Below are positions 13,986-23,980 of a stretch of DNA of 64,000 nt, piece after piece. Source of the stretch: CAZFQG01 sp964520785 (GTDB taxonomy: Bacteria > Planctomycetota > Planctomycetia > Pirellulales > Thermoguttaceae). Below the pieces are notes generated by a model that was given only the letters and a program-made list of their open reading frames with translations, searched no databases and was not told where the DNA came from. Numbering within the stretch: the first letter of the stretch is position 1; each line of letters opens with the position of its first letter. The DNA lies in contig CAZFQG010000003.1 of assembly GCA_964520785.1 (NCBI GenBank), positions 1-64,000 on the forward strand. Direction: 5' to 3'. The position numbers and the translations under genes were made by a program.

Positions 13986-16821
13986 CTCGTGCCCCTCGGG
14001 CCATGAAGGTCCGCCCCTCGACGACCGTGTTCCCGGTCGCTTCCAGCTCCAGCGCCGGTTCGCCGCCGGGCACCGCCATCTGCGCGACCGTCAAACGATC
14101 GCAACTGATCACGGCGCCCCGATCGTCCAATACGTCCGGATTGTTGAGATCGAGCTTGGCATCCCAGGTCGCCACCGGTCCGTAAACGGCGGCCGTCTGT
14201 TCGTTGAACGAGACCTCTCGCTTCAGGATGTTCCCGCTGATGGGGCCTTGGCATCTGACCCGCAGATACGTTTTCGGACCTCCCCCGCGGAGTGGAATTC
14301 GCGGTGTCGCCGAATCGTTGTTCGTCGGGTCGGCGAATCCACGTCGGACGGTGGTGACGTTCGCCGGTCCGTTGGCGATCAGGTCGCCGCCGAGCAGATT
14401 GAGCTTCAAGTCCGCCACTTCGACCTTATCGACGCAGACGCGGCCGAGGATGTCGAAGAGATGGTTCTCGAGCACCACACCTCCACGGCAGCGGATTTCG
14501 GCCAGTTCCGGCTGCGGCTGGTCCCCCTCGGAGGAGAAACGGATCGGGTGCCGCAAACGCGCTTCGAGCGTTTGGGTGCGCAAGTGCTGAAACTGGGTCG
14601 AGGCGGTCACCGCGTCCTCGAAGGTGGCCGTTTGCCCGTCGAACCCCATCCGCGTCCGCCACTCGATCGTAAGCGGTCCCGCCCCCTGGATCGGTTGTCC
14701 CGCCAGGTCTTGCTTGAGCTGCAATTGGAGGATGCCCGGTTCATCGGTCCATAGCGAGTTCGTGCCGCGGTTGAGGTTGATCGTCGCCGCCTTGAGCGAG
14801 AGCCCGGGGCCGTGGACGCTCGCCGGCCTTTCACGGCTTCCCATGCCGGCGACGGACGCATGGGGTTCGTCGGCGTCAACGGCGCTGACCCGGTCCCCCT
14901 CGATCAGAATCGGTTCTTCATCGGGCCGGCCCACCTGGATCTCGTGGAAACGTACTCCCCCCTCCAGCATCAACCTGGCGATGGCGGTCCGTTCCGGGAG
15001 CATCTTCAAGTTCACTTGCAAAACGTCCGCGTCCACCCGAAACCGTTGTTCGGGGGGGCGCTGCGCGGGAGGGGTGTAGTATGGGTTCGCCTGTCTGGGA
15101 TGCGGTGCAATCGTTCCTTCCGGTCCCGGCGCCGGCTCCGCTGGGCTGTGCCGCCAACCGTCTTCCTCCGCGGAAGACGTCGCCGGGGACGAGGACGGCG
15201 TCCGCGTCGCGAGGATCCCCGCGGAGACGTCGTCGAACCAGATTTCCATCCGTTTGACGTCCGCGTTCATCCGATCCGACCGCAGCGAGACGGCCGTTTC
15301 CGCGAGCATCCGATCCGGCCGCAATTCCGGCATCCCGTCGGTCCCTTTCTCCCCGGTCTCGCGGAGCCAGAGATGGATTCTGTCCGATTCAAGCTTGCCC
15401 AGTTCGGCGTATTCCAGAAGAACGCCGCCCGAAAGGGAGACGAGCCGGCCGTTTTCGCTTTCCATGTCGCGGCGGACTTCAAGCAGATGCCCCCACGCCG
15501 CGCGGAGGGGCTTGTCTTCGGTTTCCACTAATCCGTGCAGAGTGCCGGGGCCCTCCGCGCGTATCTCGCCCAGCCGGCCGTCCTCGGCGGCCCCATACTG
15601 GAGCTTCTTCGCCGTCAGCCGGCTCTTTCCGTAGTGCAACCGGGCCTCGCCGCCGCGGCTCTCCAGAAGCACCCGCTGAGTTCCGAAATCATAGTCGAGG
15701 ATTTCTCCCTCCGCGGTCACTTGGTGACTGGGAGCCAGCAGCCGAACCGGCGTCCCTCGCGCCTCGATCCGATAGGGTTCGAGGTCGAGGATATCCCCTT
15801 CCTTCGGATTGCGCGGAGATTCCTTTTCCGAAAGGACCGTTTCATGCCGGTCCGCGAAGTGAATCAGAAGCATCTGGCAGCTCAGATGATCGCTTTGCCC
15901 GTTCGGACGGCCCAAGAGAACGTCGACGCCGTTTTCGAACGTCGCCTGGCGCGTGCTCGTGCGGAACGTGAGCGAACCCCCGCACTTCACGTCGACCGGC
16001 AGATAGGGCGGTTGGCTCGGATCGTTCTCGTGCTCGGCGTTATCGAACCTCAGGTGCAGCTCATGCACGTTCGCCAGGGAGAACGATTCGATCCCGCTGA
16101 TTCGCGGGGCGTGCGAATCTCCGACGCCGGCCTCCTTTCGCAGGCGGATCACCATCTGGGAACCTTCCCCGTAGTGGGGACCGTACCGGAACTTGACCCG
16201 TTCGCGGCTGATGATCGAGTCCTCGGTCAATTCGATATTCGTCGCGTGAATCGACAGGTCGTCTTCCGGTCCGGGCAGTTTTCCCTTGCCGGTGATCGTG
16301 ACTTCTCCCTGGAGGGTTCCTCCGATGATCTGTCCCACCTTGCCTCGCGAAAGATCGAACGGCGAGTCGAAAGCCAGGATTGCGCCGTTTTGAGCCTCCA
16401 GAATGGTTGCCGCGGCGATCCGCTGGGTCTCCGTCATCTCCGGATCGTCCGGCAGGTAAATGAGCAGAAACGGCTTGATCGAGACCGTTCCATCCCGAGG
16501 GTCGTTCTCGTAGGTTCTGAACAGAAGCGTGACCTGATCGCTCTCGAGAATCTTCGGCTCCTTGATTTCGACGGAACAGGCCGCGAGCAACGAATCGAAC
16601 CGAGAAAGCCGCCGGGCCGCCGCCGCTTTGGCCTTCTGGATCTTGTCATCCTCGATCCGCGCGTTCGCCCCCAGGGTGTTGGCGGGCTCGATGAATGGGA
16701 CGACGGTAAGACTGTACGCGCAGAACGCGCCGAGGACCGCCAGGAAACCCAAAACGGACCGTCCGAGGCGCGATCGCGCCAGAGGAGCGAGCAGCAAGGC
16801 GATGAATCGTAGAGTTCTCAA
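13756..16821 (-). CDS. Very long LptC/LptA (OstA)-like LPS export protein
   Basis: The gene is third in a kdsD-kdsC-this cluster, the slot held by lptC-lptA in proteobacteria. After a basic N-terminus there is one transmembrane segment (about 22-42; VLGFLAVLGAFCAYSLTVV) and then about 980 periplasmic residues of beta-rich sequence. OstA-like stretches such as VTAEGEILDYDFGTQRVLLE, GPVATWDAKLDLNNPDVLDD and VVEGRTFMARGARVSYAQSK suggest repeated jellyroll units. LptC and LptA are each about 185 residues, so one protein may replace both or form a pre-assembled bridge. TTG at 16821 is preferred: it follows GGGGGG and overlaps the kdsC stop. Function is inferred from fold hints and context. Confidence 0.7.
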   Translation of the reverse strand: MRTLRFIALLLAPLARSRLGRSVLGFLAVLGAFCAYSLTVVPFIEPANTLGANARIEDDKIQKAKAAAARRLSRFDSLLAACSVEIKEPKILESDQVTLLFRTYENDPRDGTVSIKPFLLIYLPDDPEMTETQRIAAATILEAQNGAILAFDSPFDLSRGKVGQIIGGTLQGEVTITGKGKLPGPEDDLSIHATNIELTEDSIISRERVKFRYGPHYGEGSQMVIRLRKEAGVGDSHAPRISGIESFSLANVHELHLRFDNAEHENDPSQPPYLPVDVKCGGSLTFRTSTRQATFENGVDVLLGRPNGQSDHLSCQMLLIHFADRHETVLSEKESPRNPKEGDILDLEPYRIEARGTPVRLLAPSHQVTAEGEILDYDFGTQRVLLESRGGEARLHYGKSRLTAKKLQYGAAEDGRLGEIRAEGPGTLHGLVETEDKPLRAAWGHLLEVRRDMESENGRLVSLSGGVLLEYAELGKLESDRIHLWLRETGEKGTDGMPELRPDRMLAETAVSLRSDRMNADVKRMEIWFDDVSAGILATRTPSSSPATSSAEEDGWRHSPAEPAPGPEGTIAPHPRQANPYYTPPAQRPPEQRFRVDADVLQVNLKMLPERTAIARLMLEGGVRFHEIQVGRPDEEPILIEGDRVSAVDADEPHASVAGMGSRERPASVHGPGLSLKAATINLNRGTNSLWTDEPGILQLQLKQDLAGQPIQGAGPLTIEWRTRMGFDGQTATFEDAVTASTQFQHLRTQTLEARLRHPIRFSSEGDQPQPELAEIRCRGGVVLENHLFDILGRVCVDKVEVADLKLNLLGGDLIANGPANVTTVRRGFADPTNNDSATPRIPLRGGGPKTYLRVRCQGPISGNILKREVSFNEQTAAVYGPVATWDAKLDLNNPDVLDDRGAVISCDRLTVAQMAVPGGEPALELEATGNTVVEGRTFMARGARVSYAQSKDLLILEGDGRNDAELFRQLTLGGPTNRTAAKKIHYWPKSKRLNMDGIRGGEFEFSPEMGLRQDTRTPTR

Positions 16822-17345
16822 TGAATCCCCCCGTATGCGTCGAGGGCCGTATCCCACCGGCCCTGTCGTTTCAAGATGAACTCAACGGCCTCGCGAACGG
16901 CCCCGTGGCCCCCGGCGGAACTCGTGATCCAGTCGGCGGCGGCCTTGGCCTCCTCGCAAGCGTCGGCCACGGCGATCCCGAATCCGACCTCGCGGAGGGC
17001 ACGGATGTCGGGCAAATCGTCGCCGATATAGCAGAACTCGTCCGGCGCAGCCCCCTCCTCGCGGAGAATCTGCCCGATCGCGTCCCATTTGTCGCCGACT
17101 CCCTGGCGCACGAAGGCGATTCCCAATTCCGCGGCCCGGTTACGGACGATTTGCGAACTCCGCGCCGTGATGATCCCGAAGGCGTGACCCGCATGCCGCC
17201 ACAGACGGATGCCCAATCCGTCCCGGACGTGGAACGTCTTGCTCTCCACGCCATTGTTGTCAAAAGTGATCCGCCCGTCGGTTAGCACGCCGTCGACGTC
17301 CGAGAGCATGACCCGAATTCGAGCGCATCGCGTGTCGGGGTTCAT
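16818..17345 (-). CDS. kdsC: 3-deoxy-D-manno-octulosonate 8-phosphate phosphatase
   Basis: KdsC removes phosphate from Kdo-8-phosphate in the pathway to the Kdo of lipopolysaccharide. The 175-residue product is a HAD-superfamily C0-type phosphatase with the nucleophile motif MLSDVDGVLTDG, ITARSS (motif II), GDKWDAI (motif III Lys) and GDDLPDIRALREVG (motif IV). An upstream frame adds 17 residues, but ATG at 17345 has AAGGAGAA 8 bases before it. It lies 54 bases after kdsD, and its stop overlaps the start of the LptC/A-like gene. Confidence is high because the neighbouring gene makes the substrate precursor. Confidence 0.93.
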   Translation of the reverse strand: MNPDTRCARIRVMLSDVDGVLTDGRITFDNNGVESKTFHVRDGLGIRLWRHAGHAFGIITARSSQIVRNRAAELGIAFVRQGVGDKWDAIGQILREEGAAPDEFCYIGDDLPDIRALREVGFGIAVADACEEAKAAADWITSSAGGHGAVREAVEFILKRQGRWDTALDAYGGIH

Positions 17346-17399
17346 CCGTGATTCTTCTCCTTGTGGTAGCCGGTCCGGTGCCGGTATCGTCTCCATGTT

Positions 17400-18446
17400 C
17401 TACGCGGCCGCGCGGCTCGCCGGTTCGGCGGCTTTCACCGTATCCTTCGGCAGCAGGCTCAGCACGTCCGTAATATCGATCATGCCGACCGGCCGACCGG
17501 CCGAGTCGACGACCGGCAATTCGCTGATTTTCCGTCCGGAGATAATCTCCAGCGCGTCCGCCGTGAGGGTCCCCGCGAGGACTCGCCGGGGATTGCGCGT
17601 CATCACGTGCTCGATCGGCTCCTGAAGTTCGGTCGATGGCCGTCCCTCCAGGAGACGGACCAGGTCGCTGTCCGTAAAAATTCCCGAGAGCCGCCCCGCG
17701 GCGTCGACCAGCATCACCGCCCCGGTCCGCCGACCGGGCAGACTGGAAACGACCAAAACATCCTTCACCGTCAGCGTATCGGACGCCACGCGACACTGGG
17801 CCAAAGGCCGCATGACCTCATCCACTTGGCTGAGCTTCTTCCCCAGGCTTCCGCCGGGGTGAAACCGAGCGAAGTCCTCGCGGCGGAAATCCCGAAGCCG
17901 GCTAACGGCCAGCGCTAAGGCGTCTCCGACGGCCAACATAACCGTGGTGCTCGTGCTTGGCGCCAATCCCAGGGCGTCCGCCTCCCGAAGTTCCCCTAAC
18001 GGCAACGTGATGGTCGCCGCCCCCCCTAAGGTACTGTCAGCTCGCGCGGTAATCGCGATCACCGGGATCCGCCACCGCTCCAAGACCGGCAGAAGACGCA
18101 CGACTTCCTCGGTCTCTCCACTTTGCGAAAGCACCAATACCACGTCGTCTTCGTGTACTCTACCCAAATCCCCATGAACCGCCTCGGCGGGATGGAGATA
18201 GTGCGCCCGGGTGCCGGTCGAGCCCAGCGTCGCCATGATCTTCTTACCGATGAGCCCCGCTTTTCCCATACCGGTAACGATGACGCTCCCTTCGGATGCA
18301 TAAATCAGGCGTACGGCGCGCGCAAACCCGCGGTCCAACCGCCGCCCCGCGTTCACGACCGCCTCCCCTTCGGCGAGAAGGATCTTGCGCCCATAACTCA
18401 ACAGTGTCTCGTCGTTCGCACCGGGGTCTTCGTAATCGAGTTCCAT
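17400..18446 (-). CDS. kdsD: Arabinose-5-phosphate isomerase
   Basis: KdsD converts ribulose-5-phosphate to arabinose-5-phosphate, the first step of Kdo synthesis. It has the KpsF/GutQ architecture: a SIS domain (about 30-170; VIVTGMGKAGLIGKKIMATL, then GDLGRVHEDDVVLVLSQSGET and LGLAPSTSTT) and two CBS domains (about 205-340). The frame extends upstream, but ATG at 18446 is preceded by GGAG at 8 bases; an ATG at 18464 is the alternative. It heads the kdsD-kdsC-lpt cluster. The presence of this cluster implies an LPS-containing outer membrane. Confidence 0.92.
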   Translation of the reverse strand: MELDYEDPGANDETLLSYGRKILLAEGEAVVNAGRRLDRGFARAVRLIYASEGSVIVTGMGKAGLIGKKIMATLGSTGTRAHYLHPAEAVHGDLGRVHEDDVVLVLSQSGETEEVVRLLPVLERWRIPVIAITARADSTLGGAATITLPLGELREADALGLAPSTSTTVMLAVGDALALAVSRLRDFRREDFARFHPGGSLGKKLSQVDEVMRPLAQCRVASDTLTVKDVLVVSSLPGRRTGAVMLVDAAGRLSGIFTDSDLVRLLEGRPSTELQEPIEHVMTRNPRRVLAGTLTADALEIISGRKISELPVVDSAGRPVGMIDITDVLSLLPKDTVKAAEPASRAAA

Positions 18447-19005
18447 TCGCGATACTCCGTCCATCCTAGACTCGCGCAAAATCCATCTCTTGGGGATCGG
18501 CCGGGGAAGCCCCGCTCCAGGGGATATCGTTGCAATCTTTTGGGCGGATACTGACAGGCTGGCCCTTAGTCGGGTCAAAATACCCTCCAAAACATCTTTT
18601 CGGCGCCGATCACTTCACTCCAGTGGCGAGAAATCCACGTGAAGGCATCTTAGCAACGCGCGCGGATTGGGGCAATGAGAGTTTTCGCAAGGGGTGAAAA
18701 CGACCGGAACCAAGAACTCGGGCGTACCGCAACCTGACCGCATACCTCTTTTGGTTTTAACAAGGCTGAGGCGGAAGTATGCCGCCACATTTCGGTTCAA
18801 ACGGCCTCCACTGTGCCAAACCTGGGCAAAAACCCCCAACGACAAGAGGCGGACCAGCACTCGATTTGGCTGAAGTTTAGTCAGTTGACTAACCGAATAT
18901 CTGGACTGGACAAGATGTGTCGATTTCTTGGATTGCGCGGATTGTTTGGGTCAAGCGGGGGGGGCATGCATGTCAATCCATCATGGCGACGGTTGAATAC
19001 GCAGA
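18447..19005. other. Divergent intergenic region between kdsD and the efflux gene
   Basis: These 559 bases hold no convincing gene. The only notable element is the palindrome at 18877-18892. A more AT-rich patch runs from about 18860 to 18950, upstream of the outer-membrane gene. Confidence 0.5.
18877..18892 (+). promoter_or_regulatory. Palindrome TTAGTCA-GT-TGACTAA, candidate repressor site
   Basis: Perfect 7-bp arms around two bases lie about 115 bases before the efflux lipoprotein gene. TetR and MarR regulators of efflux genes bind palindromes of this size, but no such regulator is encoded nearby. Confidence 0.35.
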
Positions 19006-20726
19006 ATGGATAAAATACAAAAATCCACGATCCTTTTGATACTCCTGGCCGGCGTCTCCGGATGTACCGGGTTGCGCCAATGGTGGCACAATGGCTGGAA
19101 GGTGGGTCCGAATTATGCGCCTCCCACCGCCGAGTTGGCTCGCGACTGGAAGGATACAACCGAGGAACATCTTATTCCAGGTTCGCCCGTCGACGTCTGT
19201 TGGTGGGGAACGTTCGAAGATCCGCAACTCAATGCGCTGATTGCAATGCTGCATCGCCAGAACCTCTCCCTCAAGGAGGCGATGTTCCGGATCGAGGAAG
19301 CCCGGGCACTCCGCGCGGTAGCGGCCGGGAACCTGTTTCCTCAATCGCAGCAGATGGGCGGGTCCTACGCCCGGCAGGGAATAAGCAAGAACACGCCGAT
19401 GGGCGGCATTCCCGGTTTTTCGACGTTCTTAAGCAATTGGACGTCAGTTTCAGCGCGGCTTGGGAACTGGACTTTTGGGGTCGTTTCCGGCGACTGGTGG
19501 AAGCGGCCGACGCGAACGTGGACATCAAGGTTTACGAATACCGGGCCGCGGTCGTTCTGTTGCAGGCCGATCTGGCGGCGACGTATATCCAGTACCGCAC
19601 GCTGGAGGAGCGTATCCGCCTGGCGCTGCGCAACGTCGAGTTGCAAACGCGGACGATCAACATCATCGACGCGCGGCTCGCGGAGGGACAAGTCAGTGAA
19701 CTCGACCTGCGCCAGGCCAAAGCCGAACTGGCGATTACCGAATCATATATCCCCCTGCTCCGCGCCGCGCACGACGTGGCCGAGAACCGGATTTGCGTTC
19801 TGCTGGGGGCGCCCCCCATGGAACTGGCCGAGATGCTTGGCAAGACGGGGGTCATTCCGAGCCCGCCGCCGAAGGCGGTCATCGGAATTCCCGCCCAATT
19901 GCTCACACGGCGTCCCGATGTCCGTGCGGTCGAACGCGCGCTGGCGGCCCAGTCGGCGAAAATCGGCTTCGCCGAGTCGGACCTCTATCCCCACATTTCC
20001 ATCGCCGGGACGATCGGCTGGGAGGCGGAGGAGTTCACCCAGCTCTTCGATTTCAACAGCACCTACGGATTCATCTCGCCCGGGTTCCGGTGGAATTTGC
20101 TGAACTATGGGCGGATCGTCAACACCGTCCGCGCGGAGGACGCCCGGTTCTGCCAACTCCTCTGGAAATACCGGCAGACGGTCCTGGACGCGAACCGCGA
20201 GGCGGAAGACGCCTTGGCGCGATACCTCCGCAAACACGTCCGGCTCCGCAGCGTCGCCCAGAGCGTTTCCGAAACGGAACGGGCCGTCGAACTGGCGTTG
20301 CTGCTCTACTCGGAAGGAATGACCGACTACCAGCGGGTTCTCGACACGCAGCGAAACCTCGTCCAACAGCAGGATGCTCTGGCGCAAAGCAGGGGAGAAC
20401 TCTCCGGTTACTTGATCCTCCTCTACAAGGCGCTCGGCGGCGGCTGGCAGTGCGTCGGCGCGGAACCGCCCGGGAGCGAGACGCCGGTCGGCCCGCCGGC
20501 CCCCGAGCCGGAGAACAAAGCCTTCGAGGCGTTCGAGCAAGCACCGGCGACAGACCCAAGCGGCGGGATTCCGTTACCCGCCCCTCCCACCGACGAACCC
20601 TCGCGAGACACCGAACCGGAAAACACGAACACAACGAAGGGAAAGTCCTCCACGTTGACCTCCCCCTCGTTCGAGCGGCTACTAATCGTTGCCCCGGAGT
20701 TCACTTCAAGGGAACCCTCCAATTAG
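19006..20726 (+). pseudogene. Outer-membrane efflux lipoprotein (TolC/NodT family), interrupted by a frameshift
   Basis: The first part (19006 to about 19415) encodes a lipoprotein signal with lipobox LAGVSGC, then YAPPTAELARDWKD and WWGTFEDPQLNALI, typical of RND-type outer-membrane factors. The rest of the family (RFFDVLKQLDVSFSAAWELD, then LLTRRPDVRAVERALAAQSA and the helical hairpins) continues in another frame up to 20726. The switch falls near CCCGGTTTTT at 19411-19420, where one base appears to be missing. With that base restored the protein would be about 570 residues, with a Pro/Glu-rich C-terminal tail. No membrane-fusion or RND pump gene adjoins it. It could be a true mutation or an assembly or sequencing error. 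Confidence 0.85.
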
Positions 20727-20979
20727 CCCGGCAGGCAACAAGGGGTTTGCGTCAGCTTGGGCAACCACGTCTTGATGTCAAATGCTTCCCCAAATCCCCG
20801 GCCCTGGTTAGAATCGATTGCGGTGGGATAACCGTGGAGAGCGGCGCATAAGAAACCCCAGCGGGGGGACAGTTCAAGGTCCCTCTGGCTGATCCGTTCG
20901 TCCGATTGTCCCGCGTTTTCGGGCCCGAATAAGGGTATACCTTTGTATAATATTCATGGGGATCTCGAGGCGAACGATC

Positions 20980-23667
20980 ATGACTGGCATGGGTAGACTC
21001 ATCTCCTATCTCTCTATCGCCATAGGGCTTATGACGGCCGTTTTTTCCGTGCCCGAGAAGGCCGGCGCCATTTGGACGTTGGAGGCGATGCAGGCCCAAC
21101 GGCAGCTCGCCAAATGGCGGGACCGCCCCCTCATTTACAACAACGATGGTGCGGATGTCCTCTACGGAGCGGAGCACACCCCCCAGGCACTGCTCGACGT
21201 CCGAACCAGCGGCCTGGCCGATTCGCAGGTCTCCACGATCAACTACTGCTCCCGGAGTTCCGGCTTCGGCCTCTTTACGCATAACACCCAAGTGGGGGAG
21301 ATTTTCACTTCCACCGGTGGCCGTTATTACAACAATATGACACAGTCGCTCATTGATCAGGGAACGGACTGCCTCGAGGTCATGGTCGATTTCGCTCGGG
21401 AGAACGGCAAGGAGATATTCTGGTCGATGCGGATGAACGACACGCACGACGCGCATAGCGAATCGGCCATCTATGCCTTCCCTCAACTGAAAGTCGACCA
21501 TCCCGAATGGCTCCTGGGCAGCGCGACCGACCGGCCCGCTTACGGGGCGTGGACGGCGATCAACTACGGCATTCCGGAGGTCCGCGACCTGGCCCTGACC
21601 TACTTCGAGGAGGTCTGCCTGAACTACGACATCGACGGGATCGAACTCGATTTCTTCCGCCACCCGTACTTCTTCCAATCGCACGCCGACGGCGGTACCG
21701 CGACGCAAGCGGACCGCGACGCGATGACGGGACTCATCCGCGACATCCGCGCGATGACCGAGCAGGTCTCCATGCAGCGAGAAAAGCCGATCCTCGTCGG
21801 AATTCGCGTCGCCGATTCGGTCGGCCTGTGTGAAGCAATCGGCCTGGACGTCACCCGGTGGCTCGACGAGGGAATCGTCGACCTGATGACCGTCAGCGGG
21901 TATTTTCGCGCGGAGGAGTGGGAGACGAGCGTCGCTCTGGGGCACCAGTACGACGTTCCGGTTTATGCCTGTCTGAGCGAATCACGGATGACCGGCGAGG
22001 CGGGAACGGTTCGAAAGTCGCGGGAGTCGTACTACGCGAGAGCGAGCAATGTCTGGGCCGCCGGGGCGAACGGGGTCTACATGTTCAACTACTTCAGTGA
22101 CGACAGCCCCCTGTTTGACGTCGTCGGCGACCCCGAAACGCTTCGCGGCCGGGACAAGGTGTACACGACCGGCGGCAGGGCGGTCGATTCGATGTCCTCC
22201 GCGGTCACCGGAGGTCATACTTACCTCAACCGCGACGTGATCTACCCCTCGCGGCCTTCCTCGTTCGCCCCGGGGCAGTTTCGCGTTTTCGAGATGCCGG
22301 TGGGAGACGACATCGCCGGAACCCTGGACGAACCGGGCCGGCCGGCGCTCGAAGCGCGGGCCCAACTGCGGCTTTACATGGATCAGTTTATGGAACCGAA
22401 CGACATCCTGGCGACGATCAACGGCCGGACCCTCACCGGAGGAAAAACGGAAGATGGGTATATCCGTTATCCGGTCGATCCGGAATGGGTCGACCAGGGG
22501 ATGAACCACTTCGGCGTCGGTGTCCTCACCGGCGCGACAAGCGGCATCACTCTCCGCGACCTGCGGCTCTACGTGGCGTACAAGTCGGAGCTGACCGTGG
22601 CGACGCCCATCTTGCACGAACGCTTCTCGACCGCCGACTACGTGCCCGGCGATCTCCTCGGTCAGAACCCGGCGAACTCCCGGTTCGACTCCGCCTGGTC
22701 GGGCGGGCTCCACCAGAGCGGCGGATTCCGTTTCGTTGAAGAGGGCCTGGCCCGAGAGGAGATCGCGTCCGACGGCGGAGCGGTTGAATTTCACCTTGCC
22801 CGGTCCGATTCCCGGACGCACAGCGTCGTGCGGACCTTCAGCCGGGACATGACAGAGGATGATCGGCGGGTCTTTTACCTGGCGGGAATGATGTCTTTCG
22901 ATGAGGACTTCTCGACCTCTCCCGACGCCGTCGCGCTGACCGGTATCCTCAACGCCGAGGAAGGGGATAATGTCCCGTGGACGATCGGCGTGCAATGGGG
23001 ATTTCAGGGCAGCGGAACCGGCGTCGACGCCGTAATGAGGGCCCGCGATCATTCGGCTCCCGACTATCCGGTCGTCACGCAGGTGCTCGATTCGAACATC
23101 GACCCCGGGACGCACCTCTTCGTCATGAAGGTTGTCCGTGACGTGAACGGGTCGGCGGACGACGTTTCCGTCTGGTTCGACCCGAGCGACGTCTGGTCCG
23201 AGGCCAGCGCCGGGGCTCCCGACTTGCACGACACGATGGCCTGCTGGCTTCTCCCCCTTTCCGACCCGAACCGCCCGGTCGACACGCTGGTTCTGAGCGT
23301 GACCGCCGCCGGCGACGGCGCGGTGGTCCTGTTCGACGAGATCCGCATGGGGCGTTCCTGGGACGACTTGTTCGTGCGGCTGGAAGGAGACCTTCCACCG
23401 GCGATTCCCGGCGACATCAATGGTGACGGACTCGTCGGAAGCGCGGATCTCGACGTCGTCCGCGCCTTCTGGGGACAGGTCGTCGCTCCCGGCGACGTCG
23501 GCTCCGGCGATCTGACCGGGGACGGCACCGTCGACAGCGCGGACCTGGACGTCATCCGCGCAAATTGGGGCGCTACCGCGTCCGCCGCCGTGCCGGAACC
23601 GGCGGCATGGGTCATGTTCCTGGGACTGGGGGTGTTCCTGGGGCGGAGGGCCGGCAGGCGGGGGTGA
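20980..23667 (+). CDS. Secreted glycoside-hydrolase-like protein with dockerin repeats and PEP-CTERM
   Basis: A signal peptide (LISYLSIAIGLMTAVFSVPE) precedes a TIM-barrel-like domain (about 45-400) with INYGIPEVRDLALTYFEEVC and YDIDGIELDFFRHPYFF, resembling family-10-like hydrolases (GHL10 group). A middle beta-rich part follows. Two dockerin type I repeats (GDINGDGLVGSADLDVVRAF and GDLTGDGTVDSADLDVIRAN) lie at about 810-865, and the end VPEPAAWVMFLGLGVFLGRR is a PEP-CTERM sorting signal. A TATAAT at 20946-20951 would put transcription at about 20958, so the ATG at 20980 (with AGG 9 bases upstream) is preferred over one at 20956. The substrate is unknown; cell-surface polysaccharide use is likely. 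Confidence 0.8.
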   Translation: MTGMGRLISYLSIAIGLMTAVFSVPEKAGAIWTLEAMQAQRQLAKWRDRPLIYNNDGADVLYGAEHTPQALLDVRTSGLADSQVSTINYCSRSSGFGLFTHNTQVGEIFTSTGGRYYNNMTQSLIDQGTDCLEVMVDFARENGKEIFWSMRMNDTHDAHSESAIYAFPQLKVDHPEWLLGSATDRPAYGAWTAINYGIPEVRDLALTYFEEVCLNYDIDGIELDFFRHPYFFQSHADGGTATQADRDAMTGLIRDIRAMTEQVSMQREKPILVGIRVADSVGLCEAIGLDVTRWLDEGIVDLMTVSGYFRAEEWETSVALGHQYDVPVYACLSESRMTGEAGTVRKSRESYYARASNVWAAGANGVYMFNYFSDDSPLFDVVGDPETLRGRDKVYTTGGRAVDSMSSAVTGGHTYLNRDVIYPSRPSSFAPGQFRVFEMPVGDDIAGTLDEPGRPALEARAQLRLYMDQFMEPNDILATINGRTLTGGKTEDGYIRYPVDPEWVDQGMNHFGVGVLTGATSGITLRDLRLYVAYKSELTVATPILHERFSTADYVPGDLLGQNPANSRFDSAWSGGLHQSGGFRFVEEGLAREEIASDGGAVEFHLARSDSRTHSVVRTFSRDMTEDDRRVFYLAGMMSFDEDFSTSPDAVALTGILNAEEGDNVPWTIGVQWGFQGSGTGVDAVMRARDHSAPDYPVVTQVLDSNIDPGTHLFVMKVVRDVNGSADDVSVWFDPSDVWSEASAGAPDLHDTMACWLLPLSDPNRPVDTLVLSVTAAGDGAVVLFDEIRMGRSWDDLFVRLEGDLPPAIPGDINGDGLVGSADLDVVRAFWGQVVAPGDVGSGDLTGDGTVDSADLDVIRANWGATASAAVPEPAAWVMFLGLGVFLGRRAGRRG

Positions 23668-23724
23668 TTGACGGCGGCCCTCCCATATCCGCGGTGCTTG
23701 GGCCGAATCGACGAAAAAAGAGTC

Positions 23725-23750
23725 GGCCGCGGGGTTTACCCGTTTCGGCC
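23725..23750 (+). terminator. Hairpin downstream of the glycoside-hydrolase-like gene
   Basis: GGCCG-CGGG pairs with CCCG-TTT-CGGCC (a 9-bp stem with a three-base bulge), followed by CTTTC. It is a probable terminator. The remainder of the 313-base spacer to the next gene shows nothing else. Confidence 0.4.
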
Positions 23751-23980
23751 CTTTCGCTAGACTAAGCCCGTCGTGTCCATGCGGAGCACCGCCCGTACCT
23801 GCGCGCCGAAAAATGACGTCCGTAGTCCGGCAAGGACGTAGTATTGTAGCGTGCCCGCAAGGGCATCTCCCCCACAAGAACGCCGCATGCGCCACCGCGA
23901 GCGAAAACGCCCGACGGCCGGTCGATGTGTTTTCGAAACCTCGTACGTGGGCCCTGCCGCGAGACGCGAATGCCAAGCCG

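Noticed and set aside
15535..16812. 425-residue plus-strand frame
   Set aside because: It is antisense to the LptC/A-like gene and has no start signal or recognisable domain.
19006..20103. The first frame of the efflux gene as a complete 365-residue protein
   Set aside because: After about base 19415 it becomes Arg/Ser/Trp-rich nonsense while the family sequence continues in another frame.
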